A stretch of DNA of 64,000 nucleotides, taken from positions 60,422,604-60,486,603 of the forward strand of contig OZ038387.1 in NCBI GenBank assembly GCA_964036045.1. The letters run 5' to 3'. Both the position numbers and the translations under genes were made by a program. This document shows positions 12,400 through 23,886 of this stretch, in pieces. Position 1 is the first letter of the stretch, and each line of letters begins with the position of its first letter. The DNA is from Eutreptiella sp. 'Long Island Sound 2002'. Its lineage: Eukaryota; Euglenozoa; Euglenophyceae; Eutreptiales; Eutreptiaceae. The notes under the pieces are model-generated. The model did no database searches. It was not told the origin of the DNA and was given only the letters and a program-made list of their open reading frames with translations.

Positions 12400-15300
12400 G
12401 GGGCCTCCGGCCAACAGTTAGTTTGGGGGGTAGTTGGCGTCCAAAACCGAGGGGTCGCCCCCCCCGTGGTTGTCATTACAGTATGTTACACTCCCTCACC
12501 ACCACTTCTTCCAATCATGCACGAATGAGCTGTGCAATTGTGAAAAGGGCATCCCAAGCTCGGGCAAACGTTCCCTCCTTGAAGCCCACCGAGATTTTTA
12601 CGGGGGCGGCTCTAAGGGCTGCAAGGGTACTTCTTAACTCTGCGGACCACACCCCTGAGTAGGATCCAGAGTGGGATACAACACAGCGCAATACCATTGA
12701 TTTTGTATCCACACGTGGACACAATCAATAGCCCCCATGAACAGGGGGGGGGGGGGGGCGAGCAGGGCAGAAAAGGCGCTCCATTGGCCGACGAGTTGTC
12801 GATGGCAGAGAAGAGGGGTGGGGTAGGGCAAGAAGGGGCTGCCAGAAGGTGCACGAGGAACAAAGAAGAGAGGCGAGAAGGTCCAAAGGCAACAAAGAGA
12901 ACACCGGGACCATCAACGTCGGGGCCGGCCTGACGGTGTCAGAGATTTCCATCAGGTGACGCCCGGAGCTAATTCCAAGATGAGACGCACTGTCATACAC
13001 GCAGGCCTGGTTTGTAGACGTGGTAGCCACAGTCCCCCTGCAAGACCCTCCACAACCCTCATGCAGGAGGCAGCAAGGCCAGCAAGGCCATCGACGGCGA
13101 ACCACAGAACGGAGAGCGGCACCCTGCTGCCCGCTCTGAAACTCGGTAACAGGCTAAACTTGCACCGTGGACGTTTCAGGGAACCCGTCGAGGTGTGCAC
13201 TCTGAGAGGATCCGGACGAGCACGTGGGGAAGGGTGAAGCCCCCGACGACCAGTGATGCCATCCCAGGAGCAGGGACGGGTCTTCCGGGGGTGCGGGGCG
13301 ACTGGACCGTCGTGCACGGGCCAGCACCCCCAACCCCTCCCCAGCGCATCGTCGTGGACAAACAGCGCTGGACAATGGCACACTCGGACAGTAGGCGATG
13401 ACAGCCGTGAGGCTGGCGCGGCCAGAGCCTAATGCGGAAATTGCAACCTCGCCATTCTAGCCCTCCCCCGGTCCCCCCCTGCAGGGCAGTAATATGATGG
13501 CCGTACACCGTAGGAGAAGGGGTACCCCCCCCCCTGGACCCCCCCCCCCCCCAGACCCAAGGTGACCATAGTGCGCAAAAACGAACTTTACGATAAAGGG
13601 AAGATCTCGTCGGCCCATTTTTGGTTCACAACCTTTTGGGACCCAAACCCCCTCCCTCCCCCCCTCTTAATACTTCCGTGGCCCCCTTGATCTGCGCTGG
13701 GGTGATTTGCGTGCATGGGCAGTTCGGAGGCACGGTCGAGGGAGCCCTCACCCATGATTGCCTCTGGGTCGGAACGGCTCCGTGTACCCCATGATCGACC
13801 CTCAGGTGAAGCGTGTGGAGGTGGAACTTGCAGAGTTCGAGCATAAGCTGCGGGGGTATTACAATGCGAAGGGGCAGGAGTTGACGCTCAATTTACAGAA
13901 GCAGCGGGACGCACAAGTGCAGTTGCTGATGCATCGCAAAGACCAGGCGAGGGCACAGCTCATCAAGTTTAAGGAGTACACGAGGTTTGTTATTTCCCCA
14001 ATGCCCACCATTTGTGACCCCTTTCCTAGAGCCGCTGCTGATGCCACACCATCTTATCACTAGAATTCGCATTTGCTCCTGATTAGAAGAGTCATTTACA
14101 TTTTAGAGACTCTTTGAATATCATGAATAAGAAAACAGTCTCGGAAGGCGAAGTTTCCAAGATGAGACTCTGCTTCATAAAAGGCGAATCTTACTCACCA
14201 TCGTGACCATTCAATATGGCCCTGCAGCCCTTCGACAAATCGTGTGCCGTGTCCAAATGGGGAACGGACGCCGAGCTGCGACCCCTATCCCACACCTTTG
14301 AGGATTGGGGAAACATGTGCCGTCTAAGAGCTGTATGTGTAGGGGGGAGCGGTACGACCCTCGGTCCCCATACGCCCCCCCCTCCCCTCCTTGACACAAC
14401 CAAAACCGTTCGGGCCCACAGAGGGTCAGAATGAGGAGTGGCGAGAGGCCCATAGGCGCCGCCAAAGGCAAACAATCAGATACCGAGGCCTTGTGCCAAC
14501 CCCCCTCTCCCCCGCTCCCTGGTCTTCACACTCAGTTGCCAACGGTGTCAGGGTTGGCAGCACATGACAATTGGTGCCGAAGGCACTGGAAGGAAGGTTT
14601 TGTCCAGAGCACGAGGAGGGGGGGTTACGTGCCCCCCCCCGCCCCGCCAAGGCAACCCCAGCCCACACCAACCCTCAGTAATGAGGAGCAACCGACTTGG
14701 GTGCCAGCGGCGCCCGGAATTTTTTTTCACCTCTGTGGACCGGGGCACAGAGCTTTTCCTTCCATTTGCGAGGCATGGTAAAAAGGGATTGTAACCCCCG
14801 ATCTGTGTAATTTCAAAGTGCTTCGAAGGCAAAGGGGAATGCCCCCCCAAAACCGGAAAATTTTTGAACCCCCCCTCCTCTGGAACCCTCTGCCCATGCC
14901 GCGGGGAGTCCGGAACTGGGAGGGCCGTACGTACACGCCCGTATACGCGTATACGTCGCGTATACGTATACGCATGTACGTTTCCGCGTACAAATGCCCT
15001 TGTGCACGGGTAAATGCCGTTAGCGGACCGGTTTTTAGGGAAGGGTGCCGAAGGCTCCCTTCCCAAATACCAGGAGGGGCAAAATTTGGGCGCGGGGAAA
15101 AGTTGTTTGGACAAATTTCGAAGGCCTCCCTCGTACCAAATATTTCCTTCAATTTTAAGGATTCTTTGTGCCATATTGAGCCAGAAGGTGCCATAACGAC
15201 ACCTTTTTTTTTTTCACTATGACATGCACACTCTGATGTTACAGTTCTGCTAGATCGTGATGTAGCTTAGTTGGTAGTTGCGCTGGGTTCTGGGTATAAG

Positions 15301-17099
15301 GGTCCTGGGTTCAAACCCAGCTTAGGGTATATTTTACACCCCTTGACATGGGCGAGACTGTCATCAAGCCACTGTTGCTTATTTGGCTCAGTCAGTGGCT
15401 CAACAATCCAGCTCTGCAATCGTGGAACAGGTTGTCATGGGAGCGTGTTCTGAAAATGGTGCCAGTTGCAGAAACAGTCGATGACCTCCCCCCCCCCCCC
15501 TCTTGTAATTCCCCTGCCCCCACCGCCCGCTATTGTCATTGTTGACCCCCCCCCTGCAGCCCCCAGAGTGCCAGATGTACTGCAAGATGTTGAGGAGTTG
15601 GTGCAGGAGCAAGCCCACCAGGAAATAACAGCAACCATCCAGAGCCCAGCCGGAATCCACAATGAACATCCACTAGGAAGCAGCAGCAAGGGGCCGCATA
15701 CCAAATTTTTCCTTCATTTCTAAGGAGCAATACCAAATTTTTACCCCTTTAATTTTGGTCATCCGAAAAAAAAACCTCTTAAATTAAAGCCCCTCCCGGT
15801 ATTGTCTCTTCGCGTCTACAACATGTGGACAGTGTCTGCAATTAGCAGGCCGCGTCTACTTGTGCTGCACAGTGTCCACAGACTATACGTATACGCGTGT
15901 ATGCACGTATATGTACATATCTGGGAACTGGGGTCCGGAACTGAACTGAACACCTTCGGGCGGTCAATTGGCCTGGCATCAAGTTTGTGATGTCAACATG
16001 GCACGAGTTGTCGAGGCATCTGTGTTCTCCAGGCAACATGCCGCTTTGTGTGTGGGGACGGGTACTGGTGCCATTGCTCGCCATTGTCCAAACCAATGAC
16101 ACCGCTCTTGGGGTCCACTGGAAGCACCCTTTCCACAACAACTTTGCAGACGTAGCACCACAAATGGGCCGAGCAACGCATTCACCGTGTGCTGCTTGCA
16201 CTGCCCTGCGCCCTTGCGCTCTAACAGAAAGCGGGCAGACGAACGGCCCAACCCTACCATATCGAGGGGGGGGGGGGGGGCAAGGCAGCAAAGATGGGGG
16301 TAGCTACCGTGCACAAGCCGTACAGTATTGGGTCCCCAAAGCTGAGGTGACGAACGTCTACATAACCCCTTAACCCCTGCCGCATGGGGCCGGCAAAGTT
16401 GACCAACAACAGCAGGTCGCAAGACAGACCAAGCACTGGACACCGGTTTTACGACACGGTACGCAACCAGCCTTTAGATATCGCCTCCAGATATCGCACG
16501 CTTGATCTTGATTGTCAATGGATGAGGAGAGGGGGCGGATTGTGGTTCCCGAAAGAAAAACAGAGCCCCGGGGTCATCTGCCTGTGAATGCGGCCTCACC
16601 CTCGGACCCAACATTTGTGACGTCTTTCCGGGAATCAGAAACTTCTCAATCCCCTTCAACGGACCATGACACGCATGAAATCTCGACCTCCGCCGCGATG
16701 ATGTCAATGACGTTCTGTTCACGAGAAGAAATTGCAAGGCCGCTCATTTTGCCGGGCCACACGCCCCCTCCGGCCGGCTGCCCATCGCCTTCTCGCGAAG
16801 GGGTCTCCGGCCCGCGGTCACTGGGGGCTGGCAGTAGCCACATGTCAAATCCAGGGATCACCCCGCCCCCCCTTGTCCCGTGGTGTGGGTTCATGGGGGT
16901 CTTCATGGGGCATTGGCATTAAGTTTGGCTGGTAGGATGCTGGAAGTACGGTTGAAGAGACGCTGGGGTGTGCAACGAGCGAACCCGCAGAGACCTCCCA
17001 CTGCCTCGTTAGTTGCACCCTTCAGAACATCATCATTATGTGTCCGCACACCTCCCCCGCTCCCCCGCCCCCCTCCCTCCCTCCCTCCCTCCGTCCTTG

Positions 17100-17135
<36 letters not shown>

Positions 17136-17616
17136 CGTCCGGTCCTCTCCTGCCTCCCGTTTGGCAACAGGCGCGCGGCGCGACGCTCAAAAATGTTTCC
17201 GTGTTCGCCGGAAACAAATTTGGGTGGATTCGGGGTTTGCTTGGCAATGGGGGCGAGAAGTGGGTTTGAAATTATGGGTCACGCTGGGGTGTTCCGTGTT
17301 GTACCCAAATGGTGCCAAATGGCCCTCGGTTGATTCTTCCCAGTACCCCCTCCTGCCGCATGCATTGACCTGTTTCTGACCACGTCACCCCCGCGCATCT
17401 GCACCTTCGGACCGCAGGGCTCAAATCGCGCAGTTGGAGGGGCTGGTGGCTGAGGTCGATGAGCAGGTGGAGTCCCTCGACAATCAGTTTGCCCACTGTC
17501 TACAACTCGTGAACAAGGGCTACGAGTCGCAGCTGCATAGCACTCGGCAGTGCATCGCGGGTCAAATCTCAGAGAAGGTCGCCGCCAAGGCGGAGGAGCT
17601 GCGTGCAGCCTCATAG
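11062..17616 (+). CDS. Coiled-coil protein, three 3' exons (5' end unresolved)
   Basis: Three exons join with matching phase: 11062-11290 (enters in phase 2, acceptor CCCTCAG, donor CTGCAG|GTACGT), 13806-13984 (acceptor CCCTCAG, donor ACGAG|GTTTGT) and 17418-17616 (acceptor ACCGCAG, stop TAG at 17614). Together they encode about 201 residues. The first part is Ala/Pro/Gly-rich and probably disordered; from residue 50 or so to the end it is rich in Glu, Gln, Lys, Arg and Ala with heptad-like spacing of Leu, Val and Ile (for example EQEAALRARAESVEREF and QIAQLEGLVAEVDEQVESL), so a long helical coiled coil is likely. Function is unknown and I recognise no family. The introns are 2.5 and 3.4 kb; the first contains a complete hAT-like element. 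The first exon or exons must lie upstream of 11062, possibly near 8.4 kb. Confidence 0.55.
11690..12468. mobile_element. hAT-like non-autonomous DNA transposon with poly-G terminal inverted repeats
   Basis: The left end (11690) and the reverse complement of the right end (12468) both begin CACGGGGGGGGCGAC, 15 of 15 identical, and both continue after a short diverged spacer into GACGCCAACTACCCC. The element is flanked by the 8-bp direct repeat GTTGTCAT (11682-11689 and 12469-12476), the duplication length typical of hAT and related superfamilies. At 779 bp it has no transposase. The interior holds C runs up to about 30 bases (12365-12397), telomere-like CCCTAACCCTAG repeats (about 11940-12000) and a G-run/C-run mosaic. 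It lies in the first modelled intron of the coiled-coil gene. Confidence 0.8.
12469..13805. other. Intronic stretch, no separate gene seen
   Basis: Intron sequence between exons ending 11290 and starting 13806. Contains G runs near 12742 and C runs near 13526-13555, and a 9-10 bp repeat (GCAGCAAGGCCAGCAAGGCC) near 13068-13090. No recognisable coding domain. Confidence 0.45.
14391..14505 (+). repeat. Dispersed repeat, partner of 62805-62920
   Basis: About 115 bp shared with 62805-62920 at over 90 percent identity, starting TTGACACAACCAAAAC and including CAGAGGGTCAGAATGAG and AATCAGATACCGAGGCC, and running into a C-rich tract. A short frame is open in both copies but has no recognisable product. 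Confidence 0.85.
14929..14995. repeat. Alternating purine-pyrimidine palindromic block
   Basis: Runs of GTATACGCGTATACG and CGCGTATACGTATACGCATGTACG. A second, similar block lies at 15886-15932. Such alternating tracts can adopt Z-DNA or cruciform structure; that role here is inference. Confidence 0.7.
15251..15327 (+). pseudogene. tRNA-like sequence (tRNA relic or SINE head)
   Basis: A box TAGCTTAGTTGG at 15263-15274 and a perfect 5-bp T arm CTGGG-TTCAAAC-CCCAG at about 15305-15321, with a spacing suited to a pol III promoter. The 5' and 3' acceptor strands do not pair and the D stem is broken, so a functional tRNA is unlikely. Confidence 0.5.
17060..17135. repeat. CCCT then TGCC tetranucleotide tract
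   Basis: (CCCT)n followed by about eight units of TGCC; a related CTGN tetranucleotide tract occurs at 46862-46975. Confidence 0.9.
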
Positions 17617-19933
17617 CGCCAGCAACACCCGTGCGTGTGCACAGGCTGCACGCTGGCGGTCGCCATGGGGGCTACCTGTCAGTAGGGGTGCAAGCTGCCG
17701 GGGGCGCCGAGTCCGGGGGGGGGGGGGGGGGGCTTGGCTTCAATGGCACTTGAAGACGGGACGAAGGAACGAAAGCTGCTAAACAATGAGTCTCCGATGA
17801 TGGCACTGTTGCCTGTTCTTGGGTCTACACCTCCATGTCCCTTATTTCTCGGAGGATGGGGGCTGGGGGGCGGGGGGGGGAGGGGGGGGCTGGGCACTGT
17901 ATGTTATGATGGGGGCGGTTTTGCGGGTCAGCCAACCCGATGATCAGCGGGGGTCGGGGGTGTCCATGCAGCCCTGACCAGGCGAGCCCCGACATGCGAC
18001 ACCAAACTAGTCGGATGCCGTCGCAGGCTCTGTTGATAACACGCTGCCGGTCGAGTACTGGTGTGCACGGCACGCATGGTCCAATACAGCGGAGCACGCA
18101 GGCTCTCTGCTCTCTCTCCGGTACTTGCTCAGCCCCCCCCCGCCCGCTCTGGGGCGTGGGCTACTCTCTTATGGGGCGTGTTCCTGACACGTCCCTAGGG
18201 CGCTCTTTAATCACTGAGCCTTGTTTTTTTGCGCAAGGAGCGCCCGTACGGATCGCCTCCCAGGGACTAACCCAAGCAGTTGATGGTCAGAACTCTATTT
18301 TGCATCGCAGTCTCATGATCTCAGATGCAGCTTCGCACATTGCTCCACAGCAAGGAATGGACATCCCTGTTTATGGAACAAGTGTCGCCAGAACAAAATG
18401 CCACACAGCAATTCAACCAATTCAGATGCAACCTTGAGCACCGTGATTTATGACAAGGCGACAGAGCACTTTTTTTTCCCCCCGAAGATCCGAATTCAAA
18501 TACCAGTTTTGGCACTGTTCGAGATGGTGGGTGTTGGATGACTCAAACTATTTAGAGAGGGGCTGCATGTCCCCTGCATGCAGGGCTGTCGAGCTCTGCG
18601 GCATGGCCCATGTGCATCGAGCCCATGTGATAATTAAGAGCTCCTCCCTTGAAGTACACTGAATGGGCATCAATCTCAATGCGAAACATGACGACTCACC
18701 ACCGCCACCTGCTCAGCCGTCTACACATGCACCACCGGCTACAACGGAATATCACAACAAAATCTGCTTCCCTACAGCGACAGCCCCCCACCCTCCCAAC
18801 AGGAACTGCCCGTGCCGCTTCAACCGTCATCTGCCAACTCCAACGGGGGTTACAACGGTTTTGTACCCGCCGCCTCCTGCTTCCCGACCGCTTCCCCAAC
18901 CGTGGCCGACAGGTTGTGCAAGAGGTTGCCGCGCTACCCTGTGGCCTCCCGCTTCAAGCGCAGGCCGCGCCACGGGGGGCTACACACGCATTCTTCGTTC
19001 ACCCGCTGTGCCTGAGGTACGCGTGGTGCTGTTGGAAGATGTCGGAGTTGCATTTTCGCGAAATGCTTCACTTCTTCTTCTGCACACCTCCAATCCATTT
19101 CGTTTCATTGCAATTTACTGTCCATCCGCCTTACGTGACCTCTTTAGACGGACATGTGGAGCGACCCGCTGCACCTGTTCACCAATGCGATGTCTTAGCG
19201 ATTCCGTGGCCGCCCTTGCAGCAAACTTTCCGTCCCTTCTGACTTAGGGTACCCGTAAGCTCTGACCCACATTACAATGTGCTCATTTACGAGGGCAAGG
19301 TCTGTGCCTCAATGTCCATCACCCCCCCCCCCCCCCCCCACCCCACCAAAACCCCAGCAGATACCCTGCGGCCTACAGACGTCGGACACCATCCTACCGC
19401 CGGATTCGGTATACTTTTCTTTCCTATTTGTGGACACCCTCCTGTCCTTCTTTCCATGACCCTTATTCCCTCGGCAGGCGGGGGGGCAGTCGGCTGAAGG
19501 AGCGTCCATAAGCGGAAGCGGATGTTCTCAGTGACAGTACACCTCCCGACGGTACACACACCGCGCACCACTGCGCTGACAGCATCCGAGCGCTACCTCT
19601 GACAGAGGCTTCATCAGTCATTTAGTATTGGGGCATGACCACCTCCCTCTTGGACGGAGGGGGTTCTTTGTCCGCTGCATTATCAGTTCCGCATTCTATG
19701 AGGCCCTTCGGCGAATTGACTGGACATTTCAGGCCGTGGTCGTCCTACTGCTCCGCGCTTTCCTTTGTGTCGTTGCGGATGCTTTGTGTCCCCGTGTTGT
19801 GTTGCTTCAAGTCTCGCGGCTGTACGCCATCGGAGTTGGTGGATGTGCAACACAGTGCGCACACCATTTGCTGCCCTGTCAAGGCACTGTGTGGTGGGGT
19901 TATTCACTATTTTTCCGCTGCCACCGCCCCCCC

Positions 19934-19990
19934 TTCTCTGCAATTTGCTGCCACCATTACGGCACTGGTGGTGACGCGGCCTTCGGAAAA
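19934..19990 (-). repeat. Short dispersed repeat, inverted copy of 6813-6870
   Basis: Reverse complement matches 6813-6870 over about 57 bp with a few substitutions. Confidence 0.8.
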
Positions 19991-20053
19991 GACAGCCTGA
20001 CGTCCCTCTAGGTCACTGCATTTCCGGCCGTCCCCACTTCGAATGGGGAGATC

Positions 20054-20811
20054 ATGGGTTACCCAGAAGGGGGAGCGGCATGGCGACATAACCCCTGCCG
20101 TAGTAGGGAATCAAAGCGGCAAGGACTCATGGGTACATACACGGAAAGCAAAAATTACCAATGGCCAAAATTAGCCAACAAACCCCCCCCGGGGACAGGA
20201 GGGGGTGCGCGACATGGGCACCCAGCAGCGCCACCAGACAGGGGGAGGAGCAACACAGACACACAAAGCGCGGGAGCCACACCAAGGAGGACAAGGGCGG
20301 GCACACCAGACAAGGAGGAGGGGCACAGCAAGGCAGGAGAGGCTACCAGAACGGCGGGAACAGGGAACCAGAATGGAGCAAATGGTGGAGCGTGCGCATG
20401 GGAGGCAGCGATAATAAAGGGGATGGCTTGGCCAGCCAACCCCATCGCTACCGGGTGCCAGGGCAACCCCTGCTCAACCGGCATCAGGTGGGGGGTGTCT
20501 CCCGCAGCCCAGATGGGCTGTTTGCGCAACAGGAGCGGGAGCCCATCAGGGGCAGACCAATCGTGAGGGGGAAAAGGACATATGGTGGACGGCCCGGACA
20601 GCGCGTGGAGGAACAGGGCACCTGGGCCGCACAGAAACGCAGCGAGGCAGGCTATGGACGGCCTGTGGACAGAGGTGTGTGGACAGCAAACACAGTCAAA
20701 CGACCCCGGCAACAACCAGCACATCCTCAATACGTCAATTATTGGGCGCCGCTGACACGCAAACGGCACACCATGCCACATTCAGCACAGTCCCAACACA
20801 CCAACTGCTAA
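20054..20811 (+). other. T-poor open segment, possible degraded retroelement ORF
   Basis: The + strand is almost free of T over about 600 bp, so it is open in more than one frame; the 216-codon frame ending at 20811 is rich in Arg, Gly, Gln and His. Near its end the peptide NYWAPLTRKR is echoed by NYWAPRTRKR in open sequence at about 21383-21412, followed there by about 40 more Gln/Arg/Pro-rich codons. This hints at a repeated, possibly gag/ORF1-like coding unit, but no family can be named. Confidence 0.3.
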
Positions 20812-21540
20812 GTAGGCCAGGGCAATACTCGCCATCTCCGGCATGGTCGCCGGCCGTGACTTCCAGCTGGCACTCAGTGCGGCACGTGTCCCCAGAACAT
20901 TGGTTGCCCGCATGCACACCGGGGGGGGGGTCTAGCCGACAGCAGGATTCACCTCACCTGCCCCCCGTCCTGCTGGCGCCCCTATTTGAGAGCGCCATGT
21001 CTACCCCGCGAAGGGACAGCACTCAGAGTGCGTCTGATGAGGACCTTTACCTTTCCCTCTCTTCGCGGAGCACAGCGTCTCTGCACGGAATTGCCTGGCA
21101 TGGCCCGACAGGGCCAGGGGTGGGTTCGTGATCCCCATGCACGACACTCCACCATGCTGTACAGCATGCAGGAGAGTACTCTGTCTCCCAACAGCGCGGC
21201 AGGGCTCATGAAGCATGGACGGGCCTCACGTGAGGCAACCTAAAGGACGGAGGGAGGAGCCTCTTGTCATACAGGGCGGCATCTCTCCAAAAACCCGCGC
21301 GACTTGCCCCTTGGGTGAGTTTGGGGGCTGGAATGGGTGGAAGCCCCATGGACTATTGCTCCTTAATATGATTTCCTTCCCAACACACCAACTACTGGGC
21401 TCCGCGAACGCGGAAACGACCCCAGCAAGAGCACCGGCCGCAGCGGCCGACAGAAAGTAGTGACCCGACGCAACATGCGAAGGGAAGAACGGGTGACCGT
21501 CCAGGGCCCCATAAAGGAGCAACAACCAGACGGAATGTCA

Positions 21541-21850
21541 CACAGGGGGGCGACTGCGAGGGTCCTAGGACGCCAACTACCCCTGCCCCCCCCCCCCCCC
21601 AAGGGGCCTCCGGCCAACAGTTAGTTGCTGCCCTTAGGACTCCATGGGCGCCAAAGGCGCCCGACGCTCCATGGGCACCAAAGCTGCCCAAAGGAAAAAT
21701 TTGTCCACTTTGCACCCCAGCACTATCCTTAAACCCAACCCTGACCCTAACACCCACCCCAACCCTCAGCGTAGTCCTACCCCCACCCCCACCCCTACCC
21801 CTACCCCTACCCCTAGCCCCAAGCCTAGCCCTAGCCCTACCAGCATTGAA
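21541..21850. mobile_element. Truncated copy of the 11690 poly-G element (left part)
   Basis: Begins CACAGGGGGGCGAC and follows the left half of the 11690-12468 element in order: GGACGCCAACTACCCCTG, C run, GGCCAACAGTTAGTTG, the ATGGGCGCC block, CACTATCCTTAAACCCAA and a telomere-like CCCTAxCCCTA array. No right end is found, so this is a 5' fragment. Confidence 0.75.
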
Positions 21851-21949
21851 TATTGGGACCGAGCTGGTGGGGGAAGGAACATTGTCTAGGAGATTTTCAG
21901 GACAAATGAGGTACACACAGGAAAGTGGACGAGAGCGGCTCAAAAGGGG

Positions 21950-22555
21950 CTCAAAATGAGCTGTATTCATCCGTTTGGGCACCACAACTGGACTAGGATC
22001 ATTTTTGGAAAACCATGGTTTTGACCCCTTCTTGAGCCATTTGTGGTCCCAAATTGGCCCATTTTCAAGGCCCTTCCAGCCTTGAGAGGGGCCAAAATTG
22101 CTCAACCTGGGCTCGAAATAGGCTCATTCCACTTGTTTGTGCACCCCAAATAGTCCAAAGGTATCTTTGGAAAAAACCCATTTTTGATCCATTTTTGACT
22201 GATTTTTCATCCCAAAACAGCCCTTTTTCAAGGCATTTTGTGACTTTGGAGGGGCCAAAATGGCTTGCAATGGGCTCAAAAAGGGCCCATTTCACTTGTT
22301 TAGGCACCCCAAATGGTCTAGGATCATTTTTGGAAAAACACATTTTTGACCCATTTTTGACCCATTTTTGTCCCAAAACAGCCCATTTTCCAGGCATTTT
22401 GGGACTTTAGGAGGGCCAAAATGGGCCACAACGAGCTCAAAACACGCCAAAAACACTGGGTTTGGCATTCCGTGTGGTCCAGGATCATTTTTGAAAAAAG
22501 TCATTTTTTTGCACTTGGTGGACCTTGTTGACCCATTTTGGCACCCACCTCTTTG
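21950..22555. repeat. Degenerate tandem repeat, about 160-bp unit, roughly four copies
   Basis: Each unit contains, in order, GGGCTCAAAA, CACTTGTTTxGGCACCCC, GGATCATTTTTGGAAAA, several CATTTTTGACC blocks, CCCAAAACAGCCC and GGGGCCAAAATGG. Units begin near 21950, 22107, 22270 and 22430. Confidence 0.8.
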
Positions 22556-23358
22556 GGCTGCCTCTTGCAGCTTGCCGCAGCCCACTGGGCCTAGGTACGG
22601 GAGTCTAGGCGTCGGTTAGGGCAATTCTGAGCGGTGGAAACCACCAAAAATTGGGTGGTTGCAGCTGGACAAATAGCTGTGGAATGATCCAACCAACAAC
22701 CATCACAAACATATTTGGCGCATGAAAGACACTTTCGTGCAGCCAAAGTCCGGCTAACTACACCACGAGCAATAGATGCAACAAACAGGGGCCTGCAATG
22801 AAACAAAAGACCAATTAACAGAACTACCTTCATTTTGTGGTAAATCTTTTTTGGGTTATATTTTTTTGGGTAGTATTTGCCTTGGGTAATTTTTGCTTGG
22901 CCTGTAAGTCACCTTCTCCCTACCGTTCCGGGGTCGCCAGAGCGGGGGGAACCTGTGTGACATTGGGGTCCACTGCGCCTGTTGCTGTTGGCAGTAACAG
23001 CCTTGCACTGTCGGAATCTAAGCACCGGTTCCTCATCCAATTCCTCCGAACACAATTCAATCAAAGCACGTAAAATGTCTAGAATTCATGAAACTGAGGG
23101 CACTGGAAACCAGGGGGTCAATGGTTGGTCTGATGGACTGAATGCCACGGTCAAAGGCACTTCCAGCCATTGGCCCATCAAGTGCTTTCTGGTACCTGCA
23201 CACAGGCAATGTGGCCCTTTCTACAGCAGAGGATTATCGGAGGAATGCCAGATGATACGCCAGGCATAAAGGCCAGGAGAATAGCCGTCAGAACCAATGT
23301 ACAATCAAGCGCCAAAGCCTGCACCACCATCAACACATGACCTTAACCCCATCCCCCC

Positions 23359-23880
23359 ATCGGCCTTCGAGCCGGCACTTTCAACGCCAATGGCCTCTTT
23401 ACAAACAGCAATATCAATAGCACACCACGCCACACAGACATTGTCAAGTTTTTGCATTGGGACAGGCTGGACGTCCTGGGCCTTCAGGAACACCATCTCT
23501 CCAACGGTGACGACCTCGCTAGAGCCACAAAGTTGTTCAAGGACAAGGGTATTAACTTTTTCAGCAACATCCAAGTCACAAACAAACGGAGAGCACGAGG
23601 GTCCACAGGCTTACTCTACACAAAGTCATGGACATTGGTTGATGCATGGTCGTCTCACCCGAGAATTTTGCAAGTCACACTGCATGATCCTCAAGCTAAA
23701 ATAGTCACTGTGGTGCGTATTTTTTGGCATCCAGTGCGCAGACCCCTGCTCATGAGACCGGGTACGTTTTGGCCCATTGGTGTACCAATGACAACACTAT
23801 TGTGGGGTGGGGAAAGAATAACGTCACTCAGTCCGCCGGGCTGATCGCGAGACCTGTGCTGCCCTGCCAGTCCCCTCGGT
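23359..23880 (+). mobile_element. LINE relic: AP-endonuclease domain fragment
   Basis: A frame running through 23374-23720 encodes an endonuclease/exonuclease/phosphatase start as found in non-LTR retrotransposons: the FNANGL motif (metal-binding Asn) at about 23380, then LDVLGLQEHHL (catalytic Glu) at about 23464-23496. Homology signals weaken after about 115 codons. A +1 frameshift near 23725 would continue the domain (SSAQTPAHETG), so the copy is decayed. No reverse transcriptase follows. It lies just upstream of the reductase start and could be part of its 5' region. Confidence 0.65.
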
Positions 23881-23886
23881 GTTGCC

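Larger units (their letters stand above)
13985..17417. other. Intron with dispersed repeats, a tRNA-like sequence and simple repeats
   Basis: Holds a dispersed repeat (14391-14505), alternating purine-pyrimidine blocks (14929-14995 and 15886-15932), a tRNA-like sequence (15251-15327), repeated ACCAAATTTTTCCTTCATTTCTAA-type segments (about 15136 and 15700, with a relative near 30459) and a tetranucleotide tract (17060-17135). I find no further exon between 13984 and 17418. Confidence 0.45.
17617..21540. other. Gene-poor stretch with weak open frames
   Basis: After the coiled-coil gene. The best candidate frames are 18663-19247 (194 codons, Pro/Thr/Arg-rich, no recognisable domain) with an alternative Ser/Pro/Gln-rich frame over the same DNA, and a T-poor segment at 20054-20811 open in several frames. 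C runs at about 19320. None is supported well enough to call a gene. Confidence 0.4.

Noticed and set aside
15251-15327. Functional tRNA gene
   Set aside because: A and B boxes and the T arm are good, but the acceptor stem does not pair and the D stem is broken.
18663-19247. 194-codon + frame as a gene
   Set aside because: The same DNA is open in other frames, the product is low-complexity Pro/Thr/Arg, and there is no supporting splice or domain evidence.
20155-20781. 208-codon hydrophobic minus-strand frame
   Set aside because: Shadow of the T-poor + strand: lack of T above yields few stops and many hydrophobic codons below.
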